DNA of 64,000 nucleotides from Lepidostoma basale. Taxonomy: Eukaryota; Arthropoda; Insecta; Trichoptera; Lepidostomatidae. The translations under genes and the position numbers were made by a program. Position 1 is the first letter of the stretch. The number at the start of each line of letters is the position of its first letter. The stretch is from assembly GCA_022606425.2 (NCBI GenBank), contig JAHDVF020000887.1:1-64000 (forward strand), given 5' to 3'. Below the pieces are notes generated by a model. It did not search any database and was not told the origin of the DNA. It saw nothing but the letters and a program-made list of their open reading frames with translations. This document shows, one piece after another, positions 1 through 12,224 of this stretch.

Positions 1-745
1 TTGAGAATTCCAATAAAAAAAGACAAAAAAAAACTAACCTAACCTAACCTAACCCAACCTTACCGAAATCTGCCGATAATATCTAAATGTATCAATTGAC
101 GTCACACCTTGAGAATTCCAATAAAAAAAGACAAAAAAAAACTAACCTAACCTAACCTAACCCAACCTTACCGAAATCTGCCGATAATATCTAAATGTAT
201 CAATTGACGTCACACCTTGAGAATTCCAATAAAAAAAGACAAAAAAAAACTAACCTAACCTAACCTAACCCAACCTTACCGAAATCTGCCGATAATATCT
301 AAATGTATCAATTGACGTCACACCTTGAGAATTCCAATAAAAAAAGACAAAAAACTAACCTAACTCCAACTCCAACCTTAACCTTACCGAAATCTGCCGA
401 TATCTAAATGTATCAATTGACGTCACACCTTGAGAATCTAACAAAAAAGACAAAAAATCCTAACCTAACCCAACCTTACCGAAATCTGCCGATAATATCT
501 AAATGTATCAATTGACGTCACACCTTGAGAATTCCAATAAAAAAAGACAAAAAAAAAAACTAACCTAACCTAACCTAACCCAACCTTACCGAAATCTGCC
601 GATAATATCTAAATGTATCAATTGACGTCACACCTTGAGAATTCCAATAAAAAAAGACAAAAAAAAAACTAACCTAACCTAACCTAACCCAACCTTACCG
701 AAATCTGCCGATAATATCTAAATGTATCAATTGACGTCACACCTT
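1..745. repeat. Tandem satellite, ~108-bp unit, with CCTAA runs
   Basis: About seven head-to-tail copies of one unit begin at 1, 109, 217, 325, 430, 525 and 635. Spacings are 108, 108, 108, 105, 95, 110 and about 109. Each unit starts TTGAGAATTCC, passes an A-rich tract, then three or four CCTAA units (the insect telomere repeat in C-rich orientation), then a stretch ending GACGTCACACC. The copies are nearly identical except the fourth and fifth, which have small deletions. The array runs off the left edge, so its full length is unknown. No coding potential is seen. Confidence 0.95.
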
Positions 746-3217
746 GAGAATTCCTACCTGCGCTGCTGCGCAGGAGCAGCTCGGATTTGATATATGGTCC
801 AAAATAATTCCGTATTTTGACTCCCATTCAACCCCCCATCACTATATTCTAGCGATTTATTGCGCAATTGCACGCATTCTGCACCTTCTTGGCTAGCGTG
901 ACACAACCAGTGCTGTGCGACGAATTTCTACCGGAAGTATTTCCGTCTTTCGGTCATCTGAGACCACCCCCCCCCCCCGATAAAAATAAATCGCTATAAA
1001 TACATATTCTGAAAGAAGAGCGAATTTCAGAATATGTATAAAAATTACAATTTCGCCTTTTTTTCCGACTTCCGGCCTTTCCGGACTTCTCCTACCCTTT
1101 CTAAGCCACACAAAAATGTCACGTCTAGTGTGTGAGAGCAGCAGTTGCTTCGTTCAAATATTGTACGTTAGCTTGTAGCAAGTGTGAACTTGTTACCGGC
1201 ATGGTCATGCATAGAATGTATACCTTAAAATTAAAAAAAAAAAGCATTAAAAGACTAAGTAAAACGAAAGAAGTGTATTTTTTTATGACAAATATTTATT
1301 TTACTTATTTTCAAATTTGAGAGTTGTGTAATTTTAATTATTGTTGATATTGTACATCAGAAAACATTAAATAAATTACTTAAACGGAAGTAATAAAAAG
1401 AAGAAAAAAAATTACAAATGTGTATTAAACAAATGCATGTCTAAAAAACATTTACGAAACATTTATTTTCAAATTTGTGAACTAATTATTTATAATTATT
1501 TCTGTACCTTAGAGCCAGACGGACGAGAAGACCATTTTTCGTAAAATGACTTTTTTATTGAATAATAATGACAAAAACGTTATCTTTTATTGGTAAAAAG
1601 ATGGAAGAGCTACTTGCTAAGGTTTAGAATTTAAAAAAATAAAAAGGATGTAAAAACCAAAATGATCATAGAGCCAGAAGGATGCAACTCCATATACATA
1701 GATTTGCATCCATTTGTAATATCGGCGAAAAGACTCAAATCCATTTGCACCCTTCTGTCTCTAAAATCTGTGGATTTGCATCTTTTTTTGTCTATGGGTG
1801 ACGCGCTTATACTTTATTCTCACGACGCGTCGTGAGAATAGAGTATAATTTTTACGCGAGTGTCATTTTGAGGTTATGAACGAAATTTTATTTTTTCGTG
1901 TGGCTGAAACTTATTCGTTTCTCTTACGTTCGACGGTGAATACTTAATGATAATCTTCCAATATTAATATGATAAATCAATTGAGCGGTGAGTTATATGT
2001 TATTATAATTTCCATTTTGACATGATATTAAATATTACTTGCTTGAACGTGTGATGGTATTGAAACATCGTAGAGAAGGGAGATACGTAAATTCAGATGT
2101 ACGAAAATAAATTCAAATGACTAGAAAATATAACACCTAACCGAAAAGGGATGGCTTTAGGGGCGCGGGGAGCAGAGGAGACGCAGGGAGAGGGGAGAGG
2201 GGTGAGTTTGGCCGAGGGGTTCGTGGGCCAGGGAGAGAGGTAGTTCGAGGCAGTGAATTTTCAGACCTAGCGTCGAGAGGTCGTTCTTAGTATTAAAATT
2301 CGGGTTGTGTTTTTTTGTTGTTCTAATTATCAAGAACTTCATTTTATTTTGTATACAAGTATAGTGGTACGAGGGTGCGGCATTTGCAGATTTAAAAATA
2401 CTAGAGTAGAATCGGTTTCCAGAGCGGTCGATCAGAGCTAAGTCTATATTTAAGAATTATTACTTTCAGGAATTGAGACTGACTTGTCTTAGGACTATCA
2501 TAATTATGTTTGTATTTATGCATACGTATTTATACATATGCAGAATCTAAATATACATGTATCCCTTATATCGATTTCCTCAATACAATAAGTTTAACAT
2601 ACGGGCAACTTAAAGGACCCGATTTAATATACCACTTACTAAACAACCAACGATTATTGATCACTAATTAGGGAAATGTAGCTCACTAACAGATATAATT
2701 CGATCTTCGTCTATACGACAACTATATGACAGCTACAGGGTTGCGACAGAGATGATATGAAGGGAGCTTGGGAAGTCTACTCTCGTACTGCCTCGCCTAT
2801 GGTAGAATATCTTCTAGAGTGTAGCTCGCTCTCTAAGACCCAGCAAGTGCAGACATTGTAGATAGACCATACTCATGAAGGATGCTGTGAAGTCTGGTGA
2901 TAGATAGCCGAACTTGGCGCCGTCTACACTTGCTCTGATCGCTTCACGAGCTCCGTACACAAGGCGTTAGCTAATTTGGTTGGCTGACGACCACGGCAGA
3001 CAGGTGGAGGTGGACCATCTTCGGAAACCCCTGATAGGGTGATGGCCAGGTTCATGGGTTTGAATCCCCAGGTCCACTGATTAAGGGTTGGGAAGTAGGT
3101 CGTCTGGTCACCAGACGATTCTGCTGTGGAGCAGTGGAGAAAAATCATCAGTCTGACGAAAAGACTGGTTCCCCGCGATACTAACACTATTATATCCGAA
3201 TCCCCTACAACTCCTTA
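746..3217. other. Intergenic, no gene recognised
   Basis: AT-rich sequence with only short chance ORFs. A stretch at about 1842-1955 recurs at about 4489-4590, so part of this region belongs to a dispersed repeat. At about 2930-3180 there is a GC-richer block with a sequence resembling a tRNA-type B box (GGTTTGAATCCCC near 3057), too weak to call a tRNA or SINE. Confidence 0.6.
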
Positions 3218-3570
3218 TCTATATAAATAAAAGGCAATCTTCCGGGTGTGTGTGGACTGATTCCGGGGTTATTCCTGGGCAGATCGTTTTCATATTGATA
3301 CACTTCCTTAATAGATAGACATAGGTGGGCATAGGCATATTTTTGTTATTAATCGAGCTCTAATTAACTTTGTAAATTTATAAATTTTCGTAGTGCGAGC
3401 GAGTATAGACCTTCATGTTCGTATCACCTGAGTATCGATCTTTAGAGTCTATATTCGCTTGGCGTTATAAGATGCAAATTAGTTGCTTATTTGACTCTTA
3501 GCGTGGCGTTCTTTAATAATACACGCACGTTTTGCATCGCTATTTTGACTCTTTGTGTGGTCATCGTTAG

Positions 3571-4302
3571 TAGGGATGGGCAAAACGACTCATCTCAGGG
3601 ATCTGATCTGAACGAATCGCTCAGCAAAGTGAGTCGACTCTTTTTCACGACTCACGACTCGCTGAGATGAGTCGTTTTGCCAAGTGAGCCGACTCTTTTT
3701 AACGATCCACGGTTCACAATTTTGAGTTGAAATTATTTTGACCTTTTTTTTTTTTTGCTCCTCGACCAAAAAATTTGATTTCGATTGTCGGAAAAAATTA
3801 TTGGTGACCTTTTCGATCAAAAATTTTGATTTCGATTGCCGGAAAAAATTATTGGTGACCTTTTCGATCAAAAATTTTGATTTCGATTGCCGGAAAAAAT
3901 TATTGGTGACCTTTTCGATCAAAAATTTTGATTTCGATTGCCGGAAAAAATTATTGGTGACCTTTTCGATTTTTGATTTCGATTGCCGGAAAAAATTATT
4001 GGTGACTTTCTCGACCAAAAATTTGGATTTCGATTGCCGGAAAAAATTATTGGTGACCTTTTTTTTTTTTGCTCCTCAACCAAAAAATTTGATTTCGATC
4101 ACCGAAAAAAAATGAATCGGCTCACTTTGTTGAGCGAAACCGTTCAACTCAGATCCCTAAACAGCTCACTAAAAAGAGTCGACTCACTAAAAAGAGTCGA
4201 ATATACGATTCACCCAGCGGATCATTGAGCTGCCGCTCTTTTTTTATGGATCATCGCTCACCCGCTCACCAAAGTGAGTCGATCGCACATCGCACATCCC
4301 TA
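3571..4302. mobile_element. hAT-type MITE with 8-bp target duplication
   Basis: The element begins TAGGGATGGGCAAAACGA and ends GCACATCCCTA. It is flanked on both sides by the 8-bp direct repeat ATCGTTAG (3563-3570 and 4303-4310), the size made by hAT transposases. The subterminal regions repeat a short motif around GAGTCGACTC in both orientations, as hAT ends often do. There is no transposase, so it is non-autonomous. Its middle is a 51-bp minisatellite. Confidence 0.85.
3770..4090. repeat. 51-bp minisatellite inside the hAT MITE
   Basis: About six copies of a 51-bp unit built around GATTGCCGGAAAAAATTATT. Because 51 is divisible by three, both strands stay open and give periodic 17-residue ORFs. 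These are repeat artefacts and not proteins. One copy has lost a few bases near 3968. Confidence 0.9.
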
Positions 4303-5403
4303 ATCGTTAGTCGCGTCATCTATGTAAACGATGTCTGTCATCTATGGAAGTGAACGGTTTTGTTGAGTATTTACGGTGAGTATTTAAATAGTTACTTTTG
4401 CCGTTGAAATGAATACAGTTTCTTCTGTATTTAAGTAATTATAACTGTCAAATGGTACGTCGTAGACTTCCAAATTTTGGGGAGTATAATTTTTACGCGT
4501 CATTTTGAGGTTATGCACGAAATCTTATTTTTTCGTGTGGCTGAAACTTATTCGTTTCTCTTACGTTCGACGGTGATTACTTAATGATATTCGTTTTCTA
4601 AGCTTTCAGGTTATTTCAAAGGATGATAGCGAAAATATAAAATATTGGACGTCGAAGCTCTACAAGAATATGAAGAAACTACACTGGCAGAATTTTGAAT
4701 GGTATTGCGCTATTTTATTAATGTTATTTTATTATTATGATTTCAATTAGTTATTTAAAATACAATTAATATGACATTTGATGAATTCAAACATAAAGGT
4801 GTTCTTTATACGCGTACTTTGGTCAGGGAAATATTAAAATGACCACAGCAACGATAAGAAAGTTCTAATGATATACAATATCCATTTATTCGTTTTACTT
4901 ACGTGTCATTTTAGGTTATGACGTTTCGTTGTGTAATAAATAGTTAATTGGTATAATCTATTTTAATAATGTTATTTTAATGTAAAATTGTTCTGGCAGG
5001 GCGAAAATCTATATCTTTGGGATTAGATATTAAGTTTTGATAAAATAATTGCCTGGTTGTGAGAGACCACTGGTCTAATGGGGATATTTTTGTATTGGGA
5101 TTGAAATTATTTTGTTAATGAGCCATATTGGTGCATATGCATGTTGCAATTCTTCTTTATTTTCCATTCCACTGAGTAATTCCAGCAGCACACATACCCA
5201 AATACACTATGAGTTACTTCAGCTTTTTTAGTTTTTCTCAGAAAACAAATGCTGTGATAGGTAAACATATCCTTATATGCAGCATTAGCTGCTTCAGTTG
5301 GAAGAGTCCAGTAATATTCCATTTTTGGCCATTAAATTCTACATTATGCTGAGATTTAAAATATTCAAAGATAATTAAATTGATTTCAGGTTATTTCATT
5401 TGC

Positions 5404-5515
5404 TTGAGGATGGGGAAGACAACGCAGAAGATAATGGATTGCGCATGTGCAGAGGATGGGGAAAACAACGCAGAAGATACTGGAGTTCGCATGTCCAGAG
5501 GATGGATCCCACACC
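5404..5515. repeat. Imperfect ~54-bp tandem duplication
   Basis: A segment beginning GATGGGGAAGACAACGCAGA is repeated once with small changes. A related single copy lies near 10450-10525 in the second Helitron block, so it is part of that repeat family. Confidence 0.6.
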
Positions 5516-5554
5516 TCGATATATGCGTAAGAATATAGACAATTTATGTTTACT

Positions 5555-5990
5555 ACTCCATGATACATTCTCATCTGTCTTACCTTTCCTGTATTTGGGG
5601 CTTTATTACAAAGAAGAAAGCTACTGAGATTCAGGTGATCCAAAATCGGGCTGTTAGAAATATTTTCCGTCTACCGTGGTACACTCATGTAAGGGCCCTA
5701 TATTCTCAGACGAAAATAATTCCATTTCAAATCCATCCAAAATTAGAGATCACTAAAACTATACTACAAATAATAAAGTCATCAACGCACTCTAATACTC
5801 GACCAATATTCAATACGGACGTACACCAACATGATACGCGCTCACAGAATAAGAAGCATTGCGTTCAACTAGATTCGGTGTAAAATCCTTACAATTTATA
5901 GCCTCTACAGAATTTAATAAACTCCCTAATGATTTAATAATGATGTCGAACCAAAAACTTCAATCTGATCAACTTAAAAGTAATTTTTAC
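5555..5990 (+). mobile_element. LINE C-terminal fragment (CR1/Jockey-like)
   Basis: The frame beginning near 5557 translates to a segment reading SHLSYLSCIWG, then IQVIQNRAVRNIFRLP and TKIIPFQIH. This resembles the region downstream of reverse transcriptase in CR1/Jockey-type non-LTR elements. It is out of frame with any start and soon meets stops, so it is a dead fragment. Confidence 0.6.
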
Positions 5991-6494
5991 ATTACATTTT
6001 TACATAAGCTACTTTTAGTAGTTTTCATTCATATATGAAAATTCCATTATTAATTTCAGGTAAGGTTTTTAAATTTACAGTTTATAGACAATAATTAAGC
6101 ACATTCCCAAACGTGCCACCTATATATCTGAATTTTGTGTTGCTCGGGCTTTCACAGTAGCAGGTTCGTCCGCCTGAAATATGCTTCCTGCACGCCTCAG
6201 ATGCATTGACAATCCGACAGACTTTAAATCTCACCTAAAAACCCACCTTTTCAAATTATCGCATAAAATGTTAACAACGGTTGTCTGTATATCAATATTA
6301 TATCACATTTGCACAAAACATTCATATGTTTAGAGAAACAAAATTCTTGATTTTGTTGTCCATGAAATTCACATCAGAGCCAATAAAGTAAGTTTCTACG
6401 ATCGTGATTTCGCTGTTGTCACATGCACCTTTCATGACTAAAAACAATGTCAAAGCGCCCTTGAGGTGAGCTATTCACGAAAACGGCGATTATA

Positions 6495-6675
6495 CAAATT
6501 AAACAAACAAACAAACCATCACGCCGTTTCCCCACAGGGGTAGGCAGAGAGAATGGACCATAACACTACTCTATCCTGGCAAACCTCTCTAGCTTCCTCC
6601 ACATTCATACAACGAGTCATACACGCATGTCGATTCCTCCGACTTCTAACATGACCAACCTTTAAAATCTGATTA
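6495..6675 (-). mobile_element. RTE-type LINE 3' end fragment
   Basis: On the minus strand this ends with the GGCGTGATGG motif and a short tandem tail (AAAC units on the plus strand). It matches the 3' ends of the better-preserved copies at 26423-27180 and 56160-56700. It covers only the last ~180 bp. Confidence 0.7.
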
Positions 6676-7117
6676 GTTTAATTAATTTGACAAATTAATC
6701 AAATTAATCAGATTAAAAGGTTTTATTTGTTTTATCGTTTTTGTAAAGAATTTTGACAGGTGTAGAAATAAATTTTTCATTTGTTCCAATAACAATTTGA
6801 ATAATTTCTTCAATATTATTTTTAAGTTCTTGCTGGTTAAGTGCCTTATTACAGATAATTTAAAAATGGTGGATACGTGTAACATAAATTAAATAAACAC
6901 AAAAGTCCGGATTGTCCAAGTCAACATGTGCAACATCGAAAAAAACATTATGTGTTATTACATTATGTGCTAAATTAAAAAACAGTGGATACGTGGAACA
7001 TATTATAAATTAAATAGACAATATGTGCACCGTCTAAAAAGAACATTTTGTGTAAAATTATTTTTATTTTGTTATTTTATTTTATATCATTGTATTTTAT
7101 ATTATTTGTTTTAGATT

Positions 7118-7316
7118 TATTTTGTGGGTGTTGGACGATCGAAGTGTGCGCGGGAGATGCCTATTGGTGGCGATGAGGTTCGCAACCCATCACACCGCGC
7201 CTCCCGCGGGGCGAAAAGAGAAGGATGGAGTGCCGCATCAGTAAAAGTGTGACAGTCCATTCTCTCTGCTTACACTTTCGGGGAGACGGCGTGATGGTTA
7301 GTTAGTTAGTTAGTTA
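7118..7316 (+). mobile_element. SINE-like repeat, copy 1, with RTE-type tail
   Basis: A ~200-bp unit matching 35730-35926 on the other strand at roughly 90% by eye. The 5' half includes GAGGTTCGCAACCC, close to a Pol III B box. The 3' end (GGAGACGGCGTGATGG followed by GTTA units) is the same tail as the local RTE-type LINE. No ORF is present. Confidence 0.6.
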
Positions 7317-7539
7317 ATTTGACAAATTAGCCTAATTATTATTATTATTATTATGCATATAGCATGAACTGCCTTTTATATGAAGAATATCTTCAGCAAA
7401 CAAGTGAAAAACAGTTGTAATTCATTCATTGTATGGAAATTTAAATTTTGCCTCTCTTCGGTGTCCGCCTTATGGCAATTCAAATTTTTTTTTTTTTAAT
7501 TCCAGGGCCCAAAATTGATGAATCAAAGATCGGACCAAA

Positions 7540-7770
7540 GTTGCCGATGCAGCGTGTAAAATAACTAATGTTTAAATGGAATGGGATCGGTCATAAAGCA
7601 AGGACAACGGGTGATAAGATCTTCTGGCCTGGAGTGGCGAAAGAGAAACAGCTACACAAATTCTGGCAGATCACAAGCAAGATGGTCTGATGACATTAAA
7701 CGAGTGGCAGGAGGTCAATGGCGCAGAGCGGCGAGGGATACAGTTGTGGAAGTCGGGAAGGGAGGCTTTT
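7540..7770 (+). mobile_element. LINE C-terminal fragment in Helitron block 1
   Basis: The translation includes RSQARWSDDIKRVAGGQW, which resembles the region after the reverse transcriptase in RTE-type elements. A related stretch at about 10130-10230 shows it is shared between the two Helitron blocks and was probably captured before they spread. Confidence 0.6.
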
Positions 7771-8213
7771 GTAGTATTATCATCTATATTACTATTCTAC
7801 GCCAGCGGACTCGCAGTGCCGAAATCACGATCATAGAAACTTACTTTATTGGCTCTGATGTGAATTTCATGGACAACAAAATCAAGAGTTTTGTTTCTTT
7901 AATATAATGAATGTTTTCTGCAAATGTGATATAATATTGTTTATTTGATTATTAAATTTCATATAAAATATTCAAAAAATAGTTTTTCAATTACATTAGT
8001 AATATGTATTCAAGTTTATAATTCACAGCGAGTTTGCTTGGATTGAAACTTTGTTTTAAAGATATAGACACACATTTTTGCATCCATACACATGGCATTT
8101 AATCCAATAAATAAACGAATTGTTATTGAACTTTAATTGTATTTGTTTAATATATATTGGGTTTTTTTATGTACTCGAATTTAGCAATAGCGAAGCGTTG
8201 CCGGGTCAGCTAG

Positions 8214-9290
8214 TATACTTAATATATTATATTTTGACACTGAATTGCTATATAATTGTACCTTTCAGAAAGCTGTTCTTTATTGCATCATTATTACATT
8301 ACGCTCTGATTTAAATTACTGTACATCGTATTTGTTCCAAATTGTTCGTGAATGTTTCTTCCAGGGCTGCCACATTTTTTTAGAGATAATATTTTGAATT
8401 TATATTTTGTAAACTTAGAGATATTTTAGGTTGTTTGGTTTAGATGTTCCTAGGAAATATTGAGTGACATATAGTTTGATCACACGTGGGTTTGTCAGGA
8501 TTGCTTAGAATATTCGGAAGGGTTAGGAACGATTAGCTTTAGAATGAAATTATCAGTATTCGCCAAATAAAAGGGCTTGGATTACATCGGTCATAACGAA
8601 GGGTCATACGGTATTATTTCTAGACGATCACGAAGGCCAACTCGCGTAAGGTAAAACACCTGTAAGCTCCGTATAGGTGGATGAAGGGGGAATGACTGGA
8701 GGAATCTCCACCATTCGCGGAGGAAGGTTAGGAGGGATTCTGCTTAGGTTCCTCGCGGAAAGGGCAATCCATCTCATTGGTGCCGTGACCAGGAGGTTTC
8801 ACCACATTGGTGACGTGACGCAGGAGAGGACTGGAGAAGGAGAGGACGGGTCATCACAGTGATGATGACCAGGAAGTATGAAGAATGGGTTACGAACGGG
8901 GACCAGCTCATTTCACCACATTTGGTGCCGTGACCAGGAGGGGACTGGAGGAAGGGTAGGTGAGGAATCCTTCCACGCTAGGTGTTCCTCGCGGACAGGA
9001 CGAATACACCACAAACGTTTGTGGACATATTTTAATTCGTTTTCTAGAATTCTAGCCGTTCGATTGGTCACGTGGTCTCTGAACTGTCAATCGTGGTCTT
9101 TGTACGTCGTAATATTTTGTAAGTATATTTATATTTCTAATTCATATATATATCTTCAAGTTATTCTATTTTGCCGTTGAAATGAATACATATTATATTT
9201 CCGCATTACATATTTCAAAGTTATGATACTAAATTATATCGAATAGAGAAGAAATTATATATCGTTTTACTTACGTATCGTACATGTACT
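8214..9290. other. Intergenic, GC-richer repeats of unclear origin
   Basis: At about 8660-9010 a phrase around CATTGGTGCCGTGACCAGGA occurs in two or three diverged copies, with GAGGACTGGAG-like text between them. It may be a remnant of the leader of an LTR retrotransposon, but no coding domain supports that. No gene is seen. Confidence 0.4.
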
Positions 9291-12224
9291 TTTAGGTTAT
9301 GAAGTTTCTGGGATTAAAAATATTCAATGATAATTAAATTGCTTTCAGGTTATTTCAAAGGATGATAGCGAAAATATAAAATATTGGACGTCGAGGCTCT
9401 CTAAAAGAATAAGAAGAAACTTGCTTCCGTAAGTATAATATTTATATTTCTAATTCATAAATATATTTTCAGTTTATTCTATTTTGCCGTTGAAATGAAT
9501 ACAGATTATATTTCCGCATTGCATATTTTATATAATTCTAAATTATATCGAATAGTGAAGAAATTATATATCGTTTTACTTACGTGTCATCTTGCATGTA
9601 CTTTTAAGTTATAATTATGCTGGGATTAAAAATATTCAATAATATAATTATTTGATTTTTGCAAACATATGCGGACGCTAAAGATGGAAGCAGGAAAGAC
9701 TCTTTGAAATAGGATTGTTATCTTTATGAACTAATTTGGAATGGTATGTACAGTTTTAAATTTTGGATTAATTGGTTTAATTTATTACATAAGAATATAG
9801 ACAAGTTATATGAAAGAGTCTGGTTGTAAGAGACCACTGGTCTGATAAGGAAGTTGGAAGTTTCTTTTGTGAAGTTTGGATAGGCCATATAACCTAGGGA
9901 TCTACGGAATCTATAAATTAGAGAGATTATTTGAAGAAAGAACCTTCTTGATGTGCAATGCCGTATACCATACACGATCGTTGGACTTATCGCTATTTGA
10001 ATGCTTTTGTAAAAAATGTTGTTATTTCTTTAGCACAATCGTAACTGCATTTATTAGTATAGTTTTTGATGTCCCCCTTATGGCAATTCTAATAGTTTTT
10101 CTTTTATTTCTAGGAAACAAAATTAATGAATCAGAGATCGGAATGGAATCGGTCATATAGCAGGGACAACGGATGATAAGATGTACCCTGGAGTGGCGGG
10201 CGAGAAACGGCTACACAAATTATGGCAGAATGGTATTGCGCTATTTAATTAATGTTATTTTATAATTCTGATTTTAATTACTTATTTAAAATACAATTAA
10301 TATGAAATTTGAATAATTCAAACATAAAGGTGTTCTTTATACGCGTACTTTGGTCAGGGGAAATTTTAAAATTACCACAACAACGATAAGAAAGTTCTAA
10401 TGATATACAATATCGATTTATTCGTTTGTAATTTTAGGTTATGACGTTTCGTAGTGGGGACGACAACCCAGAAGATACTGGAATGCGCATGTGCAGAGGA
10501 TGGATCCCACACCTCGATATGTGCAAGACAGATTGTTATCTTTATGAACTAATTTGAAATGGTATGTACAGGTTGGATTAATTGGTTTAATTTGTTACAT
10601 ATGAATATTGACAGATAAATAAATTTTTATTTACAGTAGATGACGGTGGCAGGGCAAAGATGGATATCATTTTAACATCATCGCCTATTTGTGGAAACAC
10701 GTTAGATGTATTCCGTTGGATGGCATAAACGAGGAGGACGGTTGATCAATAAAATAAGACTTGAATTTGATAACGGTGATTTCAGCTGAAATTCCTGATT
10801 CAAGTGTTTATTCTCAATTGGTTGAAATTGTATCAAAAAATATGATTCATGGTCCATGTGTTTATGGTTATAATCATGGTCCACAACATTTATTCGCCAT
10901 GCATGGTTAATGAAAAATGCAAGAAATGTTATCCAAGAACATTGCTTCTAGAAACTAATACAGGCGATGATGTACATCGACAATATCGCCATCAATCAAA
11001 TATATACATAATTTACAATCATATTATCTACGTGCCTACCATCAAATCCAACAGATTTATGGGGAAAGTATAAAGATTTTATGACTGGTGACATTTTATA
11101 TAAGAATTGTCCAAAGAGCTATGGAAGTTGGGAATCAGTATAATGGACGGGGTAAGAAACACCACTATTAGAGCCAGAACAGGAGTGTCGGACATCATCG
11201 GAAGAGTGGCAGCGCTAAAATGGCATGCCGCTCGCAGCCCTGATGATAGATGAACTGCAACCCGAAACCCAGGACGTCCTCAACTTCGATGGAGGGACGA
11301 CATTGGATGCATGTTGCCCAGGGTCGACAGACATTGAAGCAAATGGAGGAGGCCTACGCCCAGGAGTGAACGGATATAGGCTTATGATGATGATGATACA
11401 AAACATTGAAACACCTACATGCAACATTTCAAATAGTTCTGGAATGGGTAAAATTCTGCAACAATGAAAGTTCATTGTATGGAATGAATGCTTTAAATTA
11501 TCAACTGATTTCTGTAGAATCACACTCCAAAGGAGAATTGATTCAATGTATATTTCCAGACATCACACAAATTTACAAATTTCGTCATTGGTTAAGTGAA
11601 TGTGCAATATTAGCTTCATCTAATGGACATCAAAATCAAAAGTTTTGTTTCTCTAAACATTGTATTTCTAAGAGCATTATTATGACCTTGAATTGTATAT
11701 GTATGAATGTTTTATGCAAATGTGATATAGTATATTTGATTGTTTTTTTAATTTCACTTAAAATATTAAGGAAAAAAATTAAGACTGGACGTTACAAAAA
11801 TGGTTTAAAAATAAAGCTGAAAAAGATAAATATAAACTTTTTTTGGGTGGCATCTTTAGGGTAACGTTTGAACTACACTATATTATTCAATCATAACGCG
11901 CTTTTGCACAGCTATGTTTAAGACCAATTGGCATCAAAAACTCATTTCAAACTTTTTGTAAACTTGCCACCTTGGTAATGCCCAGCCTTCAATTGTTCAA
12001 TTCACATTAGTATTATTCAAGTTCACAGCAAGTTTGCTTGGATTAAACAAATGTTTTAAAGATATGAACTGAATTAGGATACACACATTCTTGCACCTAT
12101 ACACATGTCATTTTATCCAATAAAATAATTGATATTGAACTTTCATTGTATTTCTTTAATATATATATTGGGTGTATTTATATACTCCAATATAGCAATA
12201 GCGAAGCGTTGCCGGGTCAGCTAG
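9291..12224 (+). mobile_element. Helitron-derived block 2, degraded
   Basis: The right end GTTGCCGGGTCAGCTAG followed by T (12208-12224) is a Helitron 3' terminus shared with 8213. The body repeats parts of block 1: 9347-9420 matches 4610-4680, and 10224-10440 matches 4687-4920. Two coding relics on the plus strand look like a Helitron replication protein: at 10850-10990 (NEKCKKCYPRTLL followed by DDVHRQYRH), and at 11585-11640 (HWLSECAILAS). A LINE scrap interrupts it at 11160-11380. The left boundary was not found. Confidence 0.6.
11160..11380 (+). mobile_element. LINE C-terminal fragment in Helitron block 2
   Basis: Broken frames read RVAALKWHAARS, then GRPQLRWRDDIG. This is the conserved end of an RTE-like LINE ORF, also seen better preserved at 48890-49300 on the minus strand. 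Several stops make it nonfunctional. Confidence 0.6.

Larger units (their letters stand above)
3218..8213 (+). mobile_element. Helitron-derived block 1 (3' end clear, 5' end tentative)
   Basis: The right end reads GCCGGGTCAGCTAG followed by T, the CTRR-type Helitron 3' terminus, at 8200-8213. The same 3' region (from about 8020) recurs before 12224, so these are two copies of one family. A possible 5' terminus TCTATATAAATAAAAGG starts at 3218 after an A, which fits insertion between A and T. Inside are a hAT MITE, LINE pieces and a SINE-like repeat, so the block is a nest and not one intact element. No helicase was seen in this copy. Confidence 0.5.

Noticed and set aside
1..745. Regularly spaced repeats resembling a CRISPR array
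   Set aside because: The whole unit repeats, including the would-be spacers. This is a eukaryotic satellite.
3050..3080. tRNA gene or tRNA-derived SINE suggested by a B-box-like sequence
   Set aside because: No A box at the right spacing and no cloverleaf pairing found. A single near-match is expected by chance.
3590..4115. Long ORFs on both strands with 17-residue repeats, looking like a repeat protein
   Set aside because: They are the 51-bp minisatellite read in frame. The unit is a multiple of three, and the element around it is a noncoding hAT MITE.
8677..9180. ORFs of 61 and 100 codons as a gene
   Set aside because: They are built on a repeated GGTGCCGTGACCAGGA phrase, with no conserved domain.
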